Shown here: piece after piece, positions 45,669 to 57,929 of the stretch
Numbering within the stretch: position 1 is the first letter of the stretch
How the letters are laid out: each line of letters starts with the position of its first letter
NCBI GenBank assembly: GCA_022575985.1
Contig: JAKSXM010000002.1
Span: forward strand, 20,261,001-20,325,000
DNA: 64,000 bases
Source: Anagrus nilaparvatae
Lineage: Eukaryota > Arthropoda > Insecta > Hymenoptera > Mymaridae
Reading direction: 5' to 3'
The notes under the pieces: generated by a model
What the model saw: the letters and a program-made list of their open reading frames with translations, nothing else
Databases searched by the model: none
Told to the model about the DNA's origin: nothing
Made by a program: the position numbers and the translations under genes

Positions 45669-46922
45669 TACCCTGCCAACTAGCTGGCACTGAGGTTCCT
45701 CAAACAATGGGCTGTATCTTAATTTACTAAAAATATTATTGATTACAACCATGCAATTATACATACATTTTTCGTTTTTAGTAGCTGGTAAAGTAGATTA
45801 TTAAGATCATTTTGTTATTAAAGTGAAAATTCTAGCGTCCATGGATTGGTCGCGCCGGCGTTAATGGATTTTAAATCATTTTTGCATAATTAAAAAGAGA
45901 CAAATATAAAAAAAGCTAATTTTATTTTTTTTTATAAAAGAAATGGTTGGTAACGATGCGAAAATTACAAATATTCGCTCAATTATTATAAAAAGATAGG
46001 AGTTTTTACTAGAATTTATAATAATTTCTTATAATTTATTTTCTCAGTGTACTCCTTGCATTTGACCAATCTTCCGCAACAATGATAATAATAATAATAA
46101 TAATATTTTGTAATAAAAAAAATAGCCACATTAATTGCTTCAAGATTTTAACATTATTTATATTATTCCTATTAATCACAAAATAATAAATTATTTAATT
46201 CTATAAATTGTTTGATTCTTTAAAAAATGCCAATATAACTTTTAAATCTTAATTTTAAAATGCAAACATAACCATTTAATATTTTTAGGCTGTTTATTAT
46301 TGTTTATAATTTCATTAAGCTGCATACATAAATAAACATAGCAACGAACAAAATAATCCGAGGAAGTCAAAAAGAGGCAAGATTTCCATCATTTTTTCTT
46401 GTGTGTTATAATTTATATCAAAATAAAAAAAAAAATTGTGATCGGATACAAAAAATTACTATAAACTAAATTTCTAAAACTTGTACTCTCATTAAAATAA
46501 ATTAGATATGTCAAATACGAAAAATAAATTTGATGTTTTATGTATTTTTTTGTAACGAAAATTTTAGAGAAAAAAATTTTCAAAAAATTAATTATCAGAT
46601 TCAAGATATCGAGTAAAAACCATACTTTCAAGTATAAGTACTTTCATGGAAATAAATTAGGTATTGCATCCAAATTAAAAAAAAAAAAAGTATTTTGAGA
46701 TTTTTTTAATAAAAAAATTTTTGGAAAAAAAAGTTAGGTATTCGTTCGATAATAAATTGTTTTGGAATATCACTGGTTACAATATTTTAAAATATTAGTA
46801 CTTTCATAGAATTAAAAGAGGTATTACACCAAAAAAATATTGCAATTTTTTTTATTTTTCTTTTTTTTTAATTTAGATAATAAAAATTTTGAAAAAATTA
46901 AGTATCAATTCCAAAAAATTAC

Positions 46923-47207
46923 CCCACGTAAAAGGATTAAGCTTAATTTTGGTTAAGCTTAATGAATTAAGCTTACTGGAGTAAGCTTACTGGATTAAGC
47001 TTACTGAAGTAAGCTTACGGACTAACCTAAAAAAGCTTAATTTTAAAAATTAAGTCTTTTTAGGTTAGTCCGTAAGCTTAATTTTAAAAATTAAGCCTTT
47101 TTAGGTTAGTCCGTAAGCTTACTTCAGTAAGCTTAATCCAGTAAGCTTACTCCAGTAAGCTTAATTCATTAAGCTTAACCAAAATTAAGCTTAATCCTTT
47201 TACGTGG
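46923..47207. repeat. Near-perfect 285-bp palindrome with 14 AAGCTT sites
   Basis: The ends CCACGTAAAAGGATTAAGCT and AGCTTAATCCTTTTACGTGG are exact mirrors. The arms are made of about 15-bp quasi-repeats around TAAGCTTA (seven on each side). The centre holds two direct copies of TTTTTAGGTTAGTCCGTAAG separated by TTAATTTTAAAAATTAAG. It is inserted in copy 4 of the hairpin-ended element. AC stands on both sides of CCCACG...CGTGGG and may be a 2-bp duplication. Confidence 0.9.
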
Positions 47208-48006
47208 GACTGTAAACGAGGTTCTTAAAACTAGTACTTCCATGGAAATAAATTAGGTACTACGTCCAAAAAGAAAAAAAAGTTTCGTATTTTTTGTATT
47301 TTTTTGTGAAAAAAATTTTAGGAAAAAAATTTTCAAAAAATTAAGTATCAGATTGGAGATATCAAGTAAAAACCATACTTTCAAGTATAAGTACTTTCAT
47401 GGAAATAAATGAGGTATTACATCCAAAATAAAAAAAAAGGGGGGGGGGGTTTGAGATTTTTTGATAAAAAAATGTTTGGAAAAAAAATTAGGTCTTAATT
47501 CGATAATGGTTTTGAAATATCACTAGTTATAATATTTTCAGATATTAGTACTTTCATAGAATTAAATGAGGTATTACACCCAAAAAAAAAAAAAAATATT
47601 GCATTTTTTTTAATTTTTCTATTTTTTTAATTTTGACAAAAAAAATTTTGAAAAAATTAAGTATCAGATCCAAAAAATAACAATAAACAAGGTTCTTAAA
47701 ACTAGTACTTCCATGGAAATAAATTAGGTACTACGTCCAAAAAGAAAAAAAAAATTTGTATTTTTTGTATTTTTTTGTGAAAAAAAATTTAGAAAAAAAA
47801 TTTTCAGAAAATTAAGTATCCGATTCGAGATATCATGTAAAAACCATACTTTCAAATATAAGTACTTTCATGGAAATAAATGAGGTATTACATCCAAATC
47901 AAAAAAAAAAAAAAGTACCTCGAGATTTTTTGGTGAAAAAATTTTTGAAAAAAAAATTAGGTCTTAAGTCCATAATATTTGTGAAATATCACCGATTACA
48001 TACATA

Positions 48007-48008
<2 letters not shown>

Positions 48009-48065
<57 letters not shown>

Positions 48066-48080
48066 ACACACACACATACA
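48009..48080 (+). repeat. (CA)n microsatellite
   Basis: Nearly pure CA dinucleotides for about 70 bp. A shorter tract sits at the same place in copies 2 (31268-31285) and 3 (37705-37725, as TG), so the tract is part of the element and expands within it. Confidence 0.95.
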
Positions 48081-48193
48081 GACTTTTTTTAAAAACAGGT
48101 TTTTTAGCTTCCTGGGGTCCCAAAACCTGCTTATATGCCAAAAAATAGAAAATCAAATTTTGACCTAACACAATGGTTCCTCTTTGAGGAACC

Positions 48194-48859
48194 AAAAATT
48201 AACTCCCTATTATACCAAATTACATAAAGTTAATAATTTTATTTCTGCATCAAAAAAATCATTTTTTGGTACTTTCAAGTAAAAATTTTCAATTTTCTCC
48301 CAAAACCCTCAGCTGATATTGGAAAGCAGTAATTTTTTTTTTTTTTTTTTGAAATGTTAAATATTCATTTTTTTCTTTATTCCATTTGATCATAAATTCA
48401 ATTTATTCTAAAATTAATATATTAATACAATAATTCATATAAAAAAATACATAAATTAAATAAAAAAATTATTTACATAAATGTTTATCATTTTTCAATT
48501 AAAAATTAAAAAAAAAAAAACAAAGAAAATGATATAATTGTCACAGTACAAATGTTTTATCTATATACATTTTAATTTCTTACATAACTCATATTATATT
48601 TAATTGGTTCGTAACATATAGATATACATGTATATATACAACTAATACGAGAACTAATAATCATGCCAAGAAGTTTTATTTAACTTGTGTGTTACTGATT
48701 TAAATGTTACACTTTTTTATATACGTCACTTTTTTTTTTTTTAAACTACACTTAAAGGTCATACTATTTGATCACTTTAGCAAATAAAAAAGTTATATCA
48801 ATTGTCTTAGAAATATATTAAATGTATTTATTTAAACATTTTTATTTGTTATGTCAATG
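48194..48859. other. Intergenic, 3' side of SV2-like gene
   Basis: AT-rich sequence between the hairpin-ended element and the stop codon of the SV2-like gene. On the minus strand it must contain the 3' untranslated region. Several AATAAA-like hexamers exist, but none can be chosen. Confidence 0.4.
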
Positions 48860-51800
48860 CTAAAATCTTGTTACTTGAACTTCTTTTTCTTCTTCGATAG
48901 GCTTTTTGATTAAGAAAATTGTGAGTATGGTGCTTACTGAAAAAAATGATAAGTTATAGTTTTTATTAATATATGAGGAATTCTATGCTAAGTGGGCCGA
49001 AGTAGGATTCAGAAGTCCAACTTTAAATAAGTTAAATAAAAAAATGGCTACCAAAAATCGAGAATTGGATCCTGATAATTTAAAATTGGTTAAATGATTA
49101 ACTTTAGCAGGACTTTCAGAAATAAATATTTTGAATTTAATCGGTTTACCTCACAATTTTGGTAAGGTCTAGTTGGCATAGAATCCCTCTTGTACAATAA
49201 ATAAACTTTACTATAATTCAAATAAAAACAAAAGTCAATTATTTCAAGCAAATTATAGCTTTATTTAAGGTAACCATGCTCCACTAAAAATAAAATTACA
49301 ATTTGCTGTAAATAATCGACTTTTGTTTTTATTTTATAGTATAGCATATAAAACAATAAATGAATTATTAAATTATATTTTTTGTCTATTTACCTAAAGA
49401 TAACACTCCAATACCAACAAATGCAGTTACACAATTTAATTCTATCACAATAGAAAATAATATATTACCAAAAATGGCTCCCAAATTACCAACTAAATTA
49501 ACGAAGTACAGTGTCGTTGGCCTTAAATTTAACATATTTATTATTATTCATCTAAATGTTTTTAAATTTTTTGTTTACCTTAGATTAGCAGGCATTATAT
49601 CATTTGTATGAGCAATTATTAAGTTACCAGCCATTCTACACGTTACTATAATAAGAGCACACATTGTCAACATGTATGGAATTTCTACTGACCAATTAGC
49701 TGCAGCACCACCAATCGTTGTCATTAAAAATGAAAATACTAAAAAAATTTTAATTTATTTAATTAAAATTTTCACTGCAGCTAGGGTTGATTGACCCTTA
49801 ATCTGACCTGTTTTTAAAATTAAAAAAAAATGATACTTACTTATGGCTAATTTTCTTTTAAATCCTGTATTTGTTCCAAGGCTAAAAAGAAATGAAAATC
49901 CCACAGCCGAAGTTGCAATAATTGTTGAATTAATATAAACTCTAGATTCTAAATTTGGCTGAAATATAAAAAATCAATTTCAGTAATTCAAATTTTCCCC
50001 TAATTTTTAAATAAAAATTACCTTTGTATAAGTACAACATGCTTGATTATCAAATGGTACACCAGGCATCAACATTTGACACATAGTAACCGTTTCATTA
50101 GTATATAATTTTGGATACAATAAAGTTTTAAAATTATTTAACATAACAAAAAGTAATGGAACCCATAATCTCATTGTATTAAATCTATTTGAAAAATTAA
50201 AAGGAATCAGTTATTATATCATGAGTTTTAATATTATTTGACATACCCAATCATACCAATAAATTGAATAATTAATATCAATGAAAATGTCGTAACATAT
50301 GACTTTGATAATAATAATTTTAATTTTGATGATATTTCTTCTATTTTTTTAAATAATTTATCATCTTTTTTTTCATTTTTCTCTTGCAATTCTAATTCTG
50401 TAAACTTAAAAAAAGCAAATATTTTAAATAAATTTTTGATTTATAATTTTTAAAAAGTAAAATATTTACTGGATATTTATCTGTAGACTTAAATGTATTT
50501 AAATAAAACATTGTTTTAAACAATTTAAGTGCTTTTTTGTTACGTCCTTTACTCATATAAAATTTTGGGCTTTCTGGCATTAAAAATAATAATAAAAAAC
50601 CTAGTACTGATGGAATCGAACATATAATTAGATAAACTCGCCATGTGTCGTAATATCGGTTCAAAAGTGTAAATGATAACCATGGCCGGCGAGGTGCATA
50701 AATTACTGCTAGTGCTAAAAAATAAAAAATTTGTAAAATAAGAAATTTTAGATAATTTAGTGGGGGTTTTTGGTAAATTACCTGGAGAAAAAATGTTTGA
50801 TACCGCAAATATTAAGCCTGTCCATTTAGAAAAATTTTTTTGGTATGTTGATGAATGGAATTCATTTATGTAAGGTACTATTAGTGATAATGGTCCGCCT
50901 ATACTATAATTTAAAAAAAATAAAATTAAAGTTTCTGACCTTAATTTAACTAAAATTTCGCATTTTCAAATAGTTGAGTAAAAAAATTATTTCTTAAAAT
51001 TATACCAAATTTTTTTCCCAGTGTATATAATAAAAATTAAAATTACTTAACAGTATAAATATTTGATGATAATATAAAATTTATTAAAACAAACAAATAT
51101 TAATTTTGTCAATGTTTTTAATTAGAACTTGTAAAATTAAAAGTAGGTAACATTGAATTATTACTAAAAGTAGTTAAAAAAAATTTTTTATTGCTAAATT
51201 TTAATTTTTTTTGTTAAGCTTATCTTAGAAAAAAATAAAACAATACTTACATTATACCGCTGATAAATTTGAGAATAACAAAATTAATGTAAGAATTATT
51301 ATGTATTACAAAAAAATTACATAAAATTTCTAAAAATAATCCTATTATTATTAAATTGCGTTTTCCAAATTTGGTGACTAAGTTATCTTGTATCAAAAGT
51401 TCCCAAATTATGCCTGATGTAAGCATACCTGAAATTTGGTAATTTTATTTAAATAAAAATTTTTTGTCAAATTTACACTGTAAAAAATACACTGTTATTT
51501 ATTTACCAAAAGGATAATTTAATATATTTTTTTTTAATTTAGAATTTTGATATAAACAGACAAATTTTTGATGGCGGGAACCAGAACTTGCCGGTTGCGA
51601 TAACCGAAAAACCAATTTTTTTCAGAATTTTACAATACAAAAAAGTTTTTTTTCAGTGTATATTACAGAAAAATATGTTTTTGTGGTAATATTGTTAATA
51701 TTTATTACTAATTAAAAAAAATATTTTTCGACAATTATCTAATTACAAGATATTTTTCTCAGTGTAATTAAAAATAATGAATTGTACCAACCTACGTAAG

Positions 51801-52137
51801 AAGAAGCCACCATTAAACCTCTTCGAAACCACGTAAGTTTGAAAATACATTCTGTCGATTGTAAAATAAATGCAACACTCGTTGGATCAACAATAGTTGT
51901 CCAAAAAATTGGTACACCAACAATTACCAAAATAACATTAAACAACCCAAACTTTGTTTCAATAATTGCTTTTTCATAATCAGCAGTTACTATTTTCTCT
52001 TTTTCTATTTCCTCTGTAGATCAACAATTCAATAAATTATATTTATTTACAAAATTCATAAATTATTTTATTTTCTCACCAATTACACAGACTTTATTTT
52101 TATTATCATCATCACTTTTATCAACACTCATATCCAT
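48860..52137 (-). CDS. SV2-like MFS transporter, 11 exons, 542 residues
   Basis: Exons in transcript order are 52137-52080, 52013-51792, 51428-51251, 50903-50782, 50714-50470, 50404-50247, 50184-50022, 49958-49841, 49738-49579, 49521-49394 and 48936-48860. All introns begin GT and end AG, and the exons sum to 1629 nt in one frame. The protein resembles insect synaptic vesicle glycoprotein 2-like transporters. Features in order are an acidic start (MDMSVDKSDDD), DYEKAIIETKFGLFNVILV, STECIFKLTWFRRGLM, FGKRNL in the TM2-3 loop, PESPKFYMSKGR at the end of the first half, a charged central loop (LQEKNEKKDD), RLWVPLL, then the second set of helices with MPANLRPTTLY. The substrate of such proteins in insects is generally unknown. 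The Lys/Glu-rich tail EEEKEVQVTRF is cytosolic. The 5' end is short but starts with a clean ATG. It looks intact and functional. Confidence 0.82.
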
Positions 52138-53289
52138 AAAAAAAAATCAATTAACTTTGTAACACAAAATCATGACATGTCAAAAAATTTAAATATATTT
52201 GAACGCGATGCTTTTTAGATACAGAATAGAATAATTAAAAAAAAATCTGTATTTGGCATAAAGCCGAATGAGTAAGAGAGGGAGAATTTAGTGACATGTA
52301 CTACTACTATACTTATTATAATTTTTTATTTTTAAAAATTGTCTTCTTAATTTATAACGTATTGTATAATTTTTAACGTCATTATTTCATTTAAATTACA
52401 TAGTTTAACAATCAAATTAAATGTGAAGAAAAGCGTCAAAAATTGATTTTTTTAATTAATTGACGTAATTTAAAATATGGAAAAATTTAATTATCTTAAA
52501 TATTTATTGTTTTTTGTCTGGATATTTAGATTAAACTAAAGAAATAAATTTTTATTTTTTAATTTTTAATCATTTTTTTGTTATCTGATAACATTTTTAT
52601 AAAGAAAAATGAAAAATTACTATATTAGTTAACAGTGGCAACAATTTTGTTTGAATAAATTGATTTTTTTTTACAAATATCTTTAAATAATTTACGAACG
52701 TGTTTTATCGAAAATAAAAAGAAAACAAATAAAAATGAATAAATTTAAAAAAATGTGTGCATACGTTTGAAGTTATAAGCGCGTGTTTTTTTAAACTTTG
52801 AATTTTTTTCAGATTTATGAAAATTCGCTGCATGTGATTTAGTTTACTAAACAAGATAAATGCCGAATATTATTTTGTACTATCCTTGCTTTATTAAACA
52901 ATTAGCCACCTTGGCCCAAAAAATCGCAAAAGCTTGAAATTTGGTATTGCACGATTTTTAAAAGTAACTCATGTATAAAAACAAAAAAAATAATTTTTTT
53001 ACGAAAAATTAGATAAATTTTTGTAAATTAAATATAGGAGTTATACTTTTAAATATGTGAATACATTGTAATACAAAACAAAAAATATTTTAATTTGCTT
53101 ATCTGAACCGTTTCTTATGCAGAAATAAAAATTTTATTTATTTAAAAATTTTAAAATATCATTCGTTTTAAAAATACTATTCAAATTTTTTATTATTTAA
53201 AATTAGTCGAATTTCTACCTTATCAACAATTGCAAAACATAGTATTTTTACTAAATTCAATGCTGATAACTGTATTTTCTGCACTATAT
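52138..53289. other. 5' flank of SV2-like gene, nothing recognised
   Basis: AT-rich with long A/T runs. No repeat family from elsewhere in the window is seen, and no start-site motif can be assigned. Confidence 0.4.
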
Positions 53290-53443
53290 GGTTGATGCTA
53301 CAAATATCTGCAAATTTGCATGTTACCAATCTAAATCAAGTTAGATCTAAATAAATTTTTACTTTTTAGTTGGCAACATGCAAATTATTGCATGCAAACG
53401 TTTGCAAGCAAATTTGCATATGCAGATATTTTAGAACCAACCT
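53290..53443. repeat. Short inverted repeat, about 154 bp
   Basis: GGTTGATGCTACAAATATCT with GCAAATTTGCATGTTACCAA is mirrored by AAATTTGCATATGCAGATAT and GAACCAACC. The interior has GCATGCAAACGTTTGC, itself partly palindromic. Probably a small MITE. Confidence 0.6.
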
Positions 53444-53569
53444 TAAAACTTAAAAATTAGGTTTCTTGAATTTATACTGTTACTCCTGAATATTTAAAAA
53501 AAAATTTTTGAATAATAAATTGAATTTATCTATGGTGTAACACGGGGGTCATGAAGCAATTTATTATAA

Positions 53570-53820
53570 AATAGTGTCTGACTTTTCTAAAAATACTTTC
53601 ATAGAAAAAAAATGAGGTATTACGTCCAAAAAGAAAAAAAAATTTGGGGTTTTTAAAAAGTTTTTTAAAAAAATTTTCAAAAAATTAATTATCAGATTCA
53701 AGGTATCAAGTAAAAACGATACTTCTAGATATTAGTACTTTCATGGAAAAAATGAAGTATTAAATTAAATAAAAAAAAATGTAGTTTGAAATTGTTTAAA
53801 AATTTTGAACAAAAAATACA
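53570..53820 (+). repeat. Fragment of hairpin-ended element tandem array
   Basis: Two array units (ATGAGGTATTACGTCCAAAA, AGTAAAAACGATACTTCTAG, TATTAGTACTTTCATGG) without either end hairpin. Confidence 0.6.
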
Positions 53821-54504
53821 TACTCACGCGGGTACATACACAGCGTATGTTATAAATATATTATATATTTTGTAAAAAATTTTTTTTTCAAAGCTCCACG
53901 CAAATTAAAATTTTTTTCTACATGTTTTTAAGTTGTAAAAAAATGTTCTCCTATTTTTTTTTTAAATTTAGAAATTTACACCAGAGCTTTTAGAACTTTT
54001 ACCCAATTTTTCTAGGGGTTTTGCTTGTTTTAGGATACTTTACTTGTTGAATTTAGATCTCATTATTTCAAGATTTTACTGTATTTTATTTAAACTTTTT
54101 TAGGAAAATTAAGAATATATTCTATGATAGAAACATAAGAAATGCATATTTCTGTGAATATTAAATCCGGTTTGATATTTTGTTAAAAAGATTGAAAATA
54201 TATAGGTATAATAATAATTTATGATAATTATGCATAATTCTTGTGTATGAAATAAGACCTATGGCGCCATAGTATTAATTTTAACAACGCAGACTATAGT
54301 TGAGTATTTTACACGCCCTATAAAAATTCAATATTTCAGCACAAAAAAGTGTAAGTACAGACACACCTAGTATATTTTGAACATTTAAAACGTTAACACG
54401 TGTTTTCATTATATTTTATAAATAATCAAAACTTTCAAAAGATCAACTTTTTTCGTTTGTTTTAAATATTTTTTCCAAACGATATAAATTATTCAGGTAT
54501 TTAT
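53821..54504. other. Intergenic, nothing recognised
   Basis: AT-rich sequence with no open frame of note and no match seen elsewhere in the window. Confidence 0.4.
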
Positions 54505-57500
54505 TAAAAAAATTTTGTATAAAAGGCATTATTTTTTTTTTTACTTCTTAACTTGAACAAAAAACTCAAAAAAAACAAAATTTGAAAGGAACATCGATAT
54601 GACTTGTATTTTCAGGTAGTTTGAACCTTCAGAAAACCGGGAAAAATTGTAAACAAGAAATTGGCGATAGGTGCCAAAAAGATTTTTCCACTTTTATGTC
54701 AAAAACTGCCTTTTTTCGTAACTGAGCTACCGGATTTTCGAAAATTTTTATTTTAGGGGTTTCTCACGGTATTTTTCAGGATTTTTGTTTTAGAAAAGTT
54801 AAAACAAGTTCAAAACTAATAGAAAAAAAGGTTTAGCATCGGTTTTTTTAACAATATTTTGATTTATAAGCTAGAAAACCTGTTTTTATTTTTTGCTTTT
54901 TTTTAAATTTGGTTTTATTACTTTTTCTTGCATCTTAGGCTGTTTTTAATCTATGAAAGAGTTAAAATGATAAATATTGATAATTTTTAGTCCAAATTGA
55001 TTGTTACATACCATTAAGATGCCCAAAAATAATTATTTTAATGCGCTACAATGATAGAACCCCTAGAGTCCAGATTTTTTAATTTTTGTTAAAATGAAGT
55101 AATTATACTTTTCTATCTTAAATATTTTGTCTATTTTATTTTTATCTCATAAAATATATTTTTCCAAGCAAACAAAACTCCATTAGTAATTATATGCCCA
55201 AATATTTTTCATTTTTACACGTTTATTTGTCAAAAATTACCAATTTTTTCAAATTTATACATTACATAATTTTAGACTTATTATACAATGTATATTTTTG
55301 TTATACATTGTTATACAAATGTTATATTTTCAAACTGCAGAATTAATTTAAGTAAATAAAAAAGAATAGAAAGCAAAAAATATTGATAAAATTAGTTATT
55401 TTGTTAATATTTTTATGAAAATAAAAATTCGGTTGTTTTGTAATTGGGTAATTTATTCAAAAAATAAATAATAGTATGTTAAGTATCAAGGGCGTAAAAG
55501 TTTTGGCACTAGCGTGAGCACTAGCACGAGTGATATAGTGTTCACGCTAGTGCCAAAACTTTTACGCCCTTGATACTTAATATAAGATAAAGAAGCTTCG
55601 TCGGTTTTATGCGGACAAATCATCAATTCTGTACCAACATTCTGTCTCCTTTTATAATACCGACGAATCGCCCATGTATTTACGGACGTTTTATCTCTAA
55701 TTTTTTCTCTGTGTACTTTTTACTTTTCATTCCTTATTGTTTACTTACCCTCGTCAAAAAAGCATCTTAGATTTTGGTCCTAATACCGAAGACCGGGCGT
55801 TAATACCAAATTTTTAGTGTTTATAAAAACACTGAAACAATCGGTGTTAGATCGAATTATTAGTTTTTACACGGTATTATTTGGTGTTTGATAAATTTTT
55901 CGGTGCTTACACCAGAGTTTTGATATTATAATTGAAACCAAATTCATTGGGATTGGTTTAGTGTATATTTTTTATACTACTCTCTTTAGTTTTTATTTCG
56001 CAGCAAGAAGCGTTGGATGCATTTAGCTTAGGGTTCGGGTCAAAAAGTGAAAAACGTTTTAGTTTGTTTATAATTATAAAATTTGTTTATAACTATTAGT
56101 TAAGTGTTTAAATGAATTTTAAGAGTTTTGAATTTAATTATACAAAATTAATATTAAGTTACAAGTTTCCTGGCACGAGGCACGGAACAGCAAAATATTC
56201 CAGAACCGAGTTATTGTTGCTTATCTTGTAAGTAACGAAAAATTTATTAGACAAAAAATAGTAATTGATATTGAAATAGAATATATTTTTAATTGTTAAA
56301 TATTATTTAAAAAAACCCGGTTGCGGGTAACGGGAAAATCGTGATTGCCGCAACCGGAAGAATTCGGTTACCGAAAACGGATTTTTTTTCTTCGTTTAAG
56401 CGCAGCTAAAAATGACAAATAACTTCATAAAATAAAAAAAAAATTATTTTTTATAAAAATTTTTTTTTTAACTTTAAAGTACCGCATAGCGCCCAAGAAC
56501 CAATTAAGAAAAAATTGTTTTATTAACTTTTTTTATGATGTAAGGTATTAAAAAAAATTACTGATAATTAAAAATATTATTTTGATAAAGATTTATTTCT
56601 CAAAAATTTAATTCGTTGCACCGATGAGACAAATTTAGTTAGTCATATTATAAAAATAAAAGAAACTGTTATTATATAAGGTGTTAAATATCATTGATAT
56701 GATAAAATATAATAAAAAATATAAAGCGCAGATAAAATTTTATATCTCTTCTTACTCTCACCCCACTTCTACGATTTCGATAGCACCCACTTCTTTTACA
56801 GATTTTTTACACCTAAATTTAAGTGTTTTTACGCCGATATTTTTCGGTGCTAATTTCGGCATTTTTTTTGCTGTTTTTTTGAGTTTTTTTTCGATGAGGG
56901 TAATTTAACTCTACAGCATGAAAATATGTATAATAAGTCAAAAATTACGTATTGTATAAAATTGAAAAAATTGGTAATTTTTGACAAATAAACGTGTAAA
57001 AATGAAAAATATTTAGGCTTATTATAATCATTAATGGAGTTTTACGTACTTGAAAAAATATATTTTATGAGATAAAAATAAAATAGACAAAATATTTAAG
57101 ATAGAATAATGTGGAAAAGTGTAATTACTTCATTTTAACAAAAATTAAAAAAATTTGGACTCTAGGGGTTCTATCATTGTAGCCCATTAAAATAATTATT
57201 TTCGGGCATCTTAATGGTATGTAACAATCAATTTGGACTAAAAATTATCAATATTTATCATCGATTTATCATTTTAACTCTTACATAGATTAAAAACAGC
57301 CTAAGATGCAAGAAAAAGTAATAAAACCAAATTTGAAAAAAAGCAAAAAATAAAAACAGGTTTTCTAACTTATAAATCAAAATATTGTTAAAAACCGATG
57401 CTAAATCCTTGTTTTTATTAGTTTTTAACTTGTTTTAACTTTTCAAAAACAAAAAATACCGAAAAATACCGTGAAAAACCCCTAAAATAAAAATTTTCGA

Positions 57501-57725
57501 AAATCCGGTAGCTCAGTTACGAAAAAAGGCAGTTTTTGACGTAAAAGTGGAAAAATCTTTTTGGCACCTATCGCCAATTTCTTGTTCACAATTTTTCCCG
57601 GTTTTCTGAAGGTTCAAACGACCTGAAAACACAGGTCATATCGATGTCCCTTCAATTTTCTTTTTTCAGTTTTTTGTCCAAGTTAAGTAGTAAAAAAAAA
57701 AATAATGCCTCATATAACAATTTTT
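54505..57725. repeat. Inverted repeat, about 3.2 kb, arms about 0.8 kb
   Basis: Arms 54505-55290 and 56935-57725 are mirrored, e.g. AGAAATTGGCGATAGGTGCC against GGCACCTATCGCCAATTTCT and GTAACTGAGCTACCGGATTT against its reverse near 57520. The arms differ at scattered positions, so this is not a fresh copy. The 1.6-kb loop contains a perfect 102-bp hairpin (55479-55580), a CGGTTGCGGGTAACGGGAAA stretch near 56320 resembling one at 51570-51610, and AT-rich filler. The right arm ends about 200 bp before the zinc-finger ORF. Confidence 0.8.
55479..55580. repeat. Perfect 102-bp hairpin element (39-bp arms)
   Basis: The arm beginning TTAAGTATCAAGGGCGTAAA is repeated exactly in reverse at 55542-55580, with a 24-base loop containing GCACTAGCACGAG. 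With no mismatch in 39 bp, it is either recently inserted or maintained. Confidence 0.9.
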
Positions 57726-57929
57726 TATTTTATTATTTTGTTTTTCTGTTTGAGTCGTATCGGTACTTTGATATACAAAGTCAATTGCACTGTTTTTTAA
57801 AATTTATCATATAATTTATAATAAGTTGACTGACATTTATAAAAAAAAGTAAATAAAATAATAATTAATTTAAAGTTATCATAAAAATTAGCTGCGACAT
57901 TAGAAAATAAGTGCAATTATAAAAATATT

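Larger units (their letters stand above)
45669..48193 (+). repeat. Hairpin-ended tandem-repeat element, copy 4
   Basis: It starts TACCCTGCCAACTAGCTGGC and ends GGTTCCTCTTTGAGGAACC, like copy 2, with which it shares most of its length. It lacks the 1-kb insertion of copy 2. It carries an (AAT)n tract at 46085-46104, a long (CA)n tract at 48009-48080 and its own nested palindrome (46923-47207). Tandem units with GTACTTTCATGGAAATAAAT continue on both sides of that palindrome. Confidence 0.8.

Noticed and set aside
47870..48195. Frames encoding poly-(TH) and poly-(CV)
   Set aside because: They are translations of the (CA)n tract in the hairpin-ended element.
50392..51945. Separate small genes on the minus strand
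   Set aside because: The open frames at 50392-50808 and 51739-51945 are single exons of the 11-exon SV2-like gene extended into introns.
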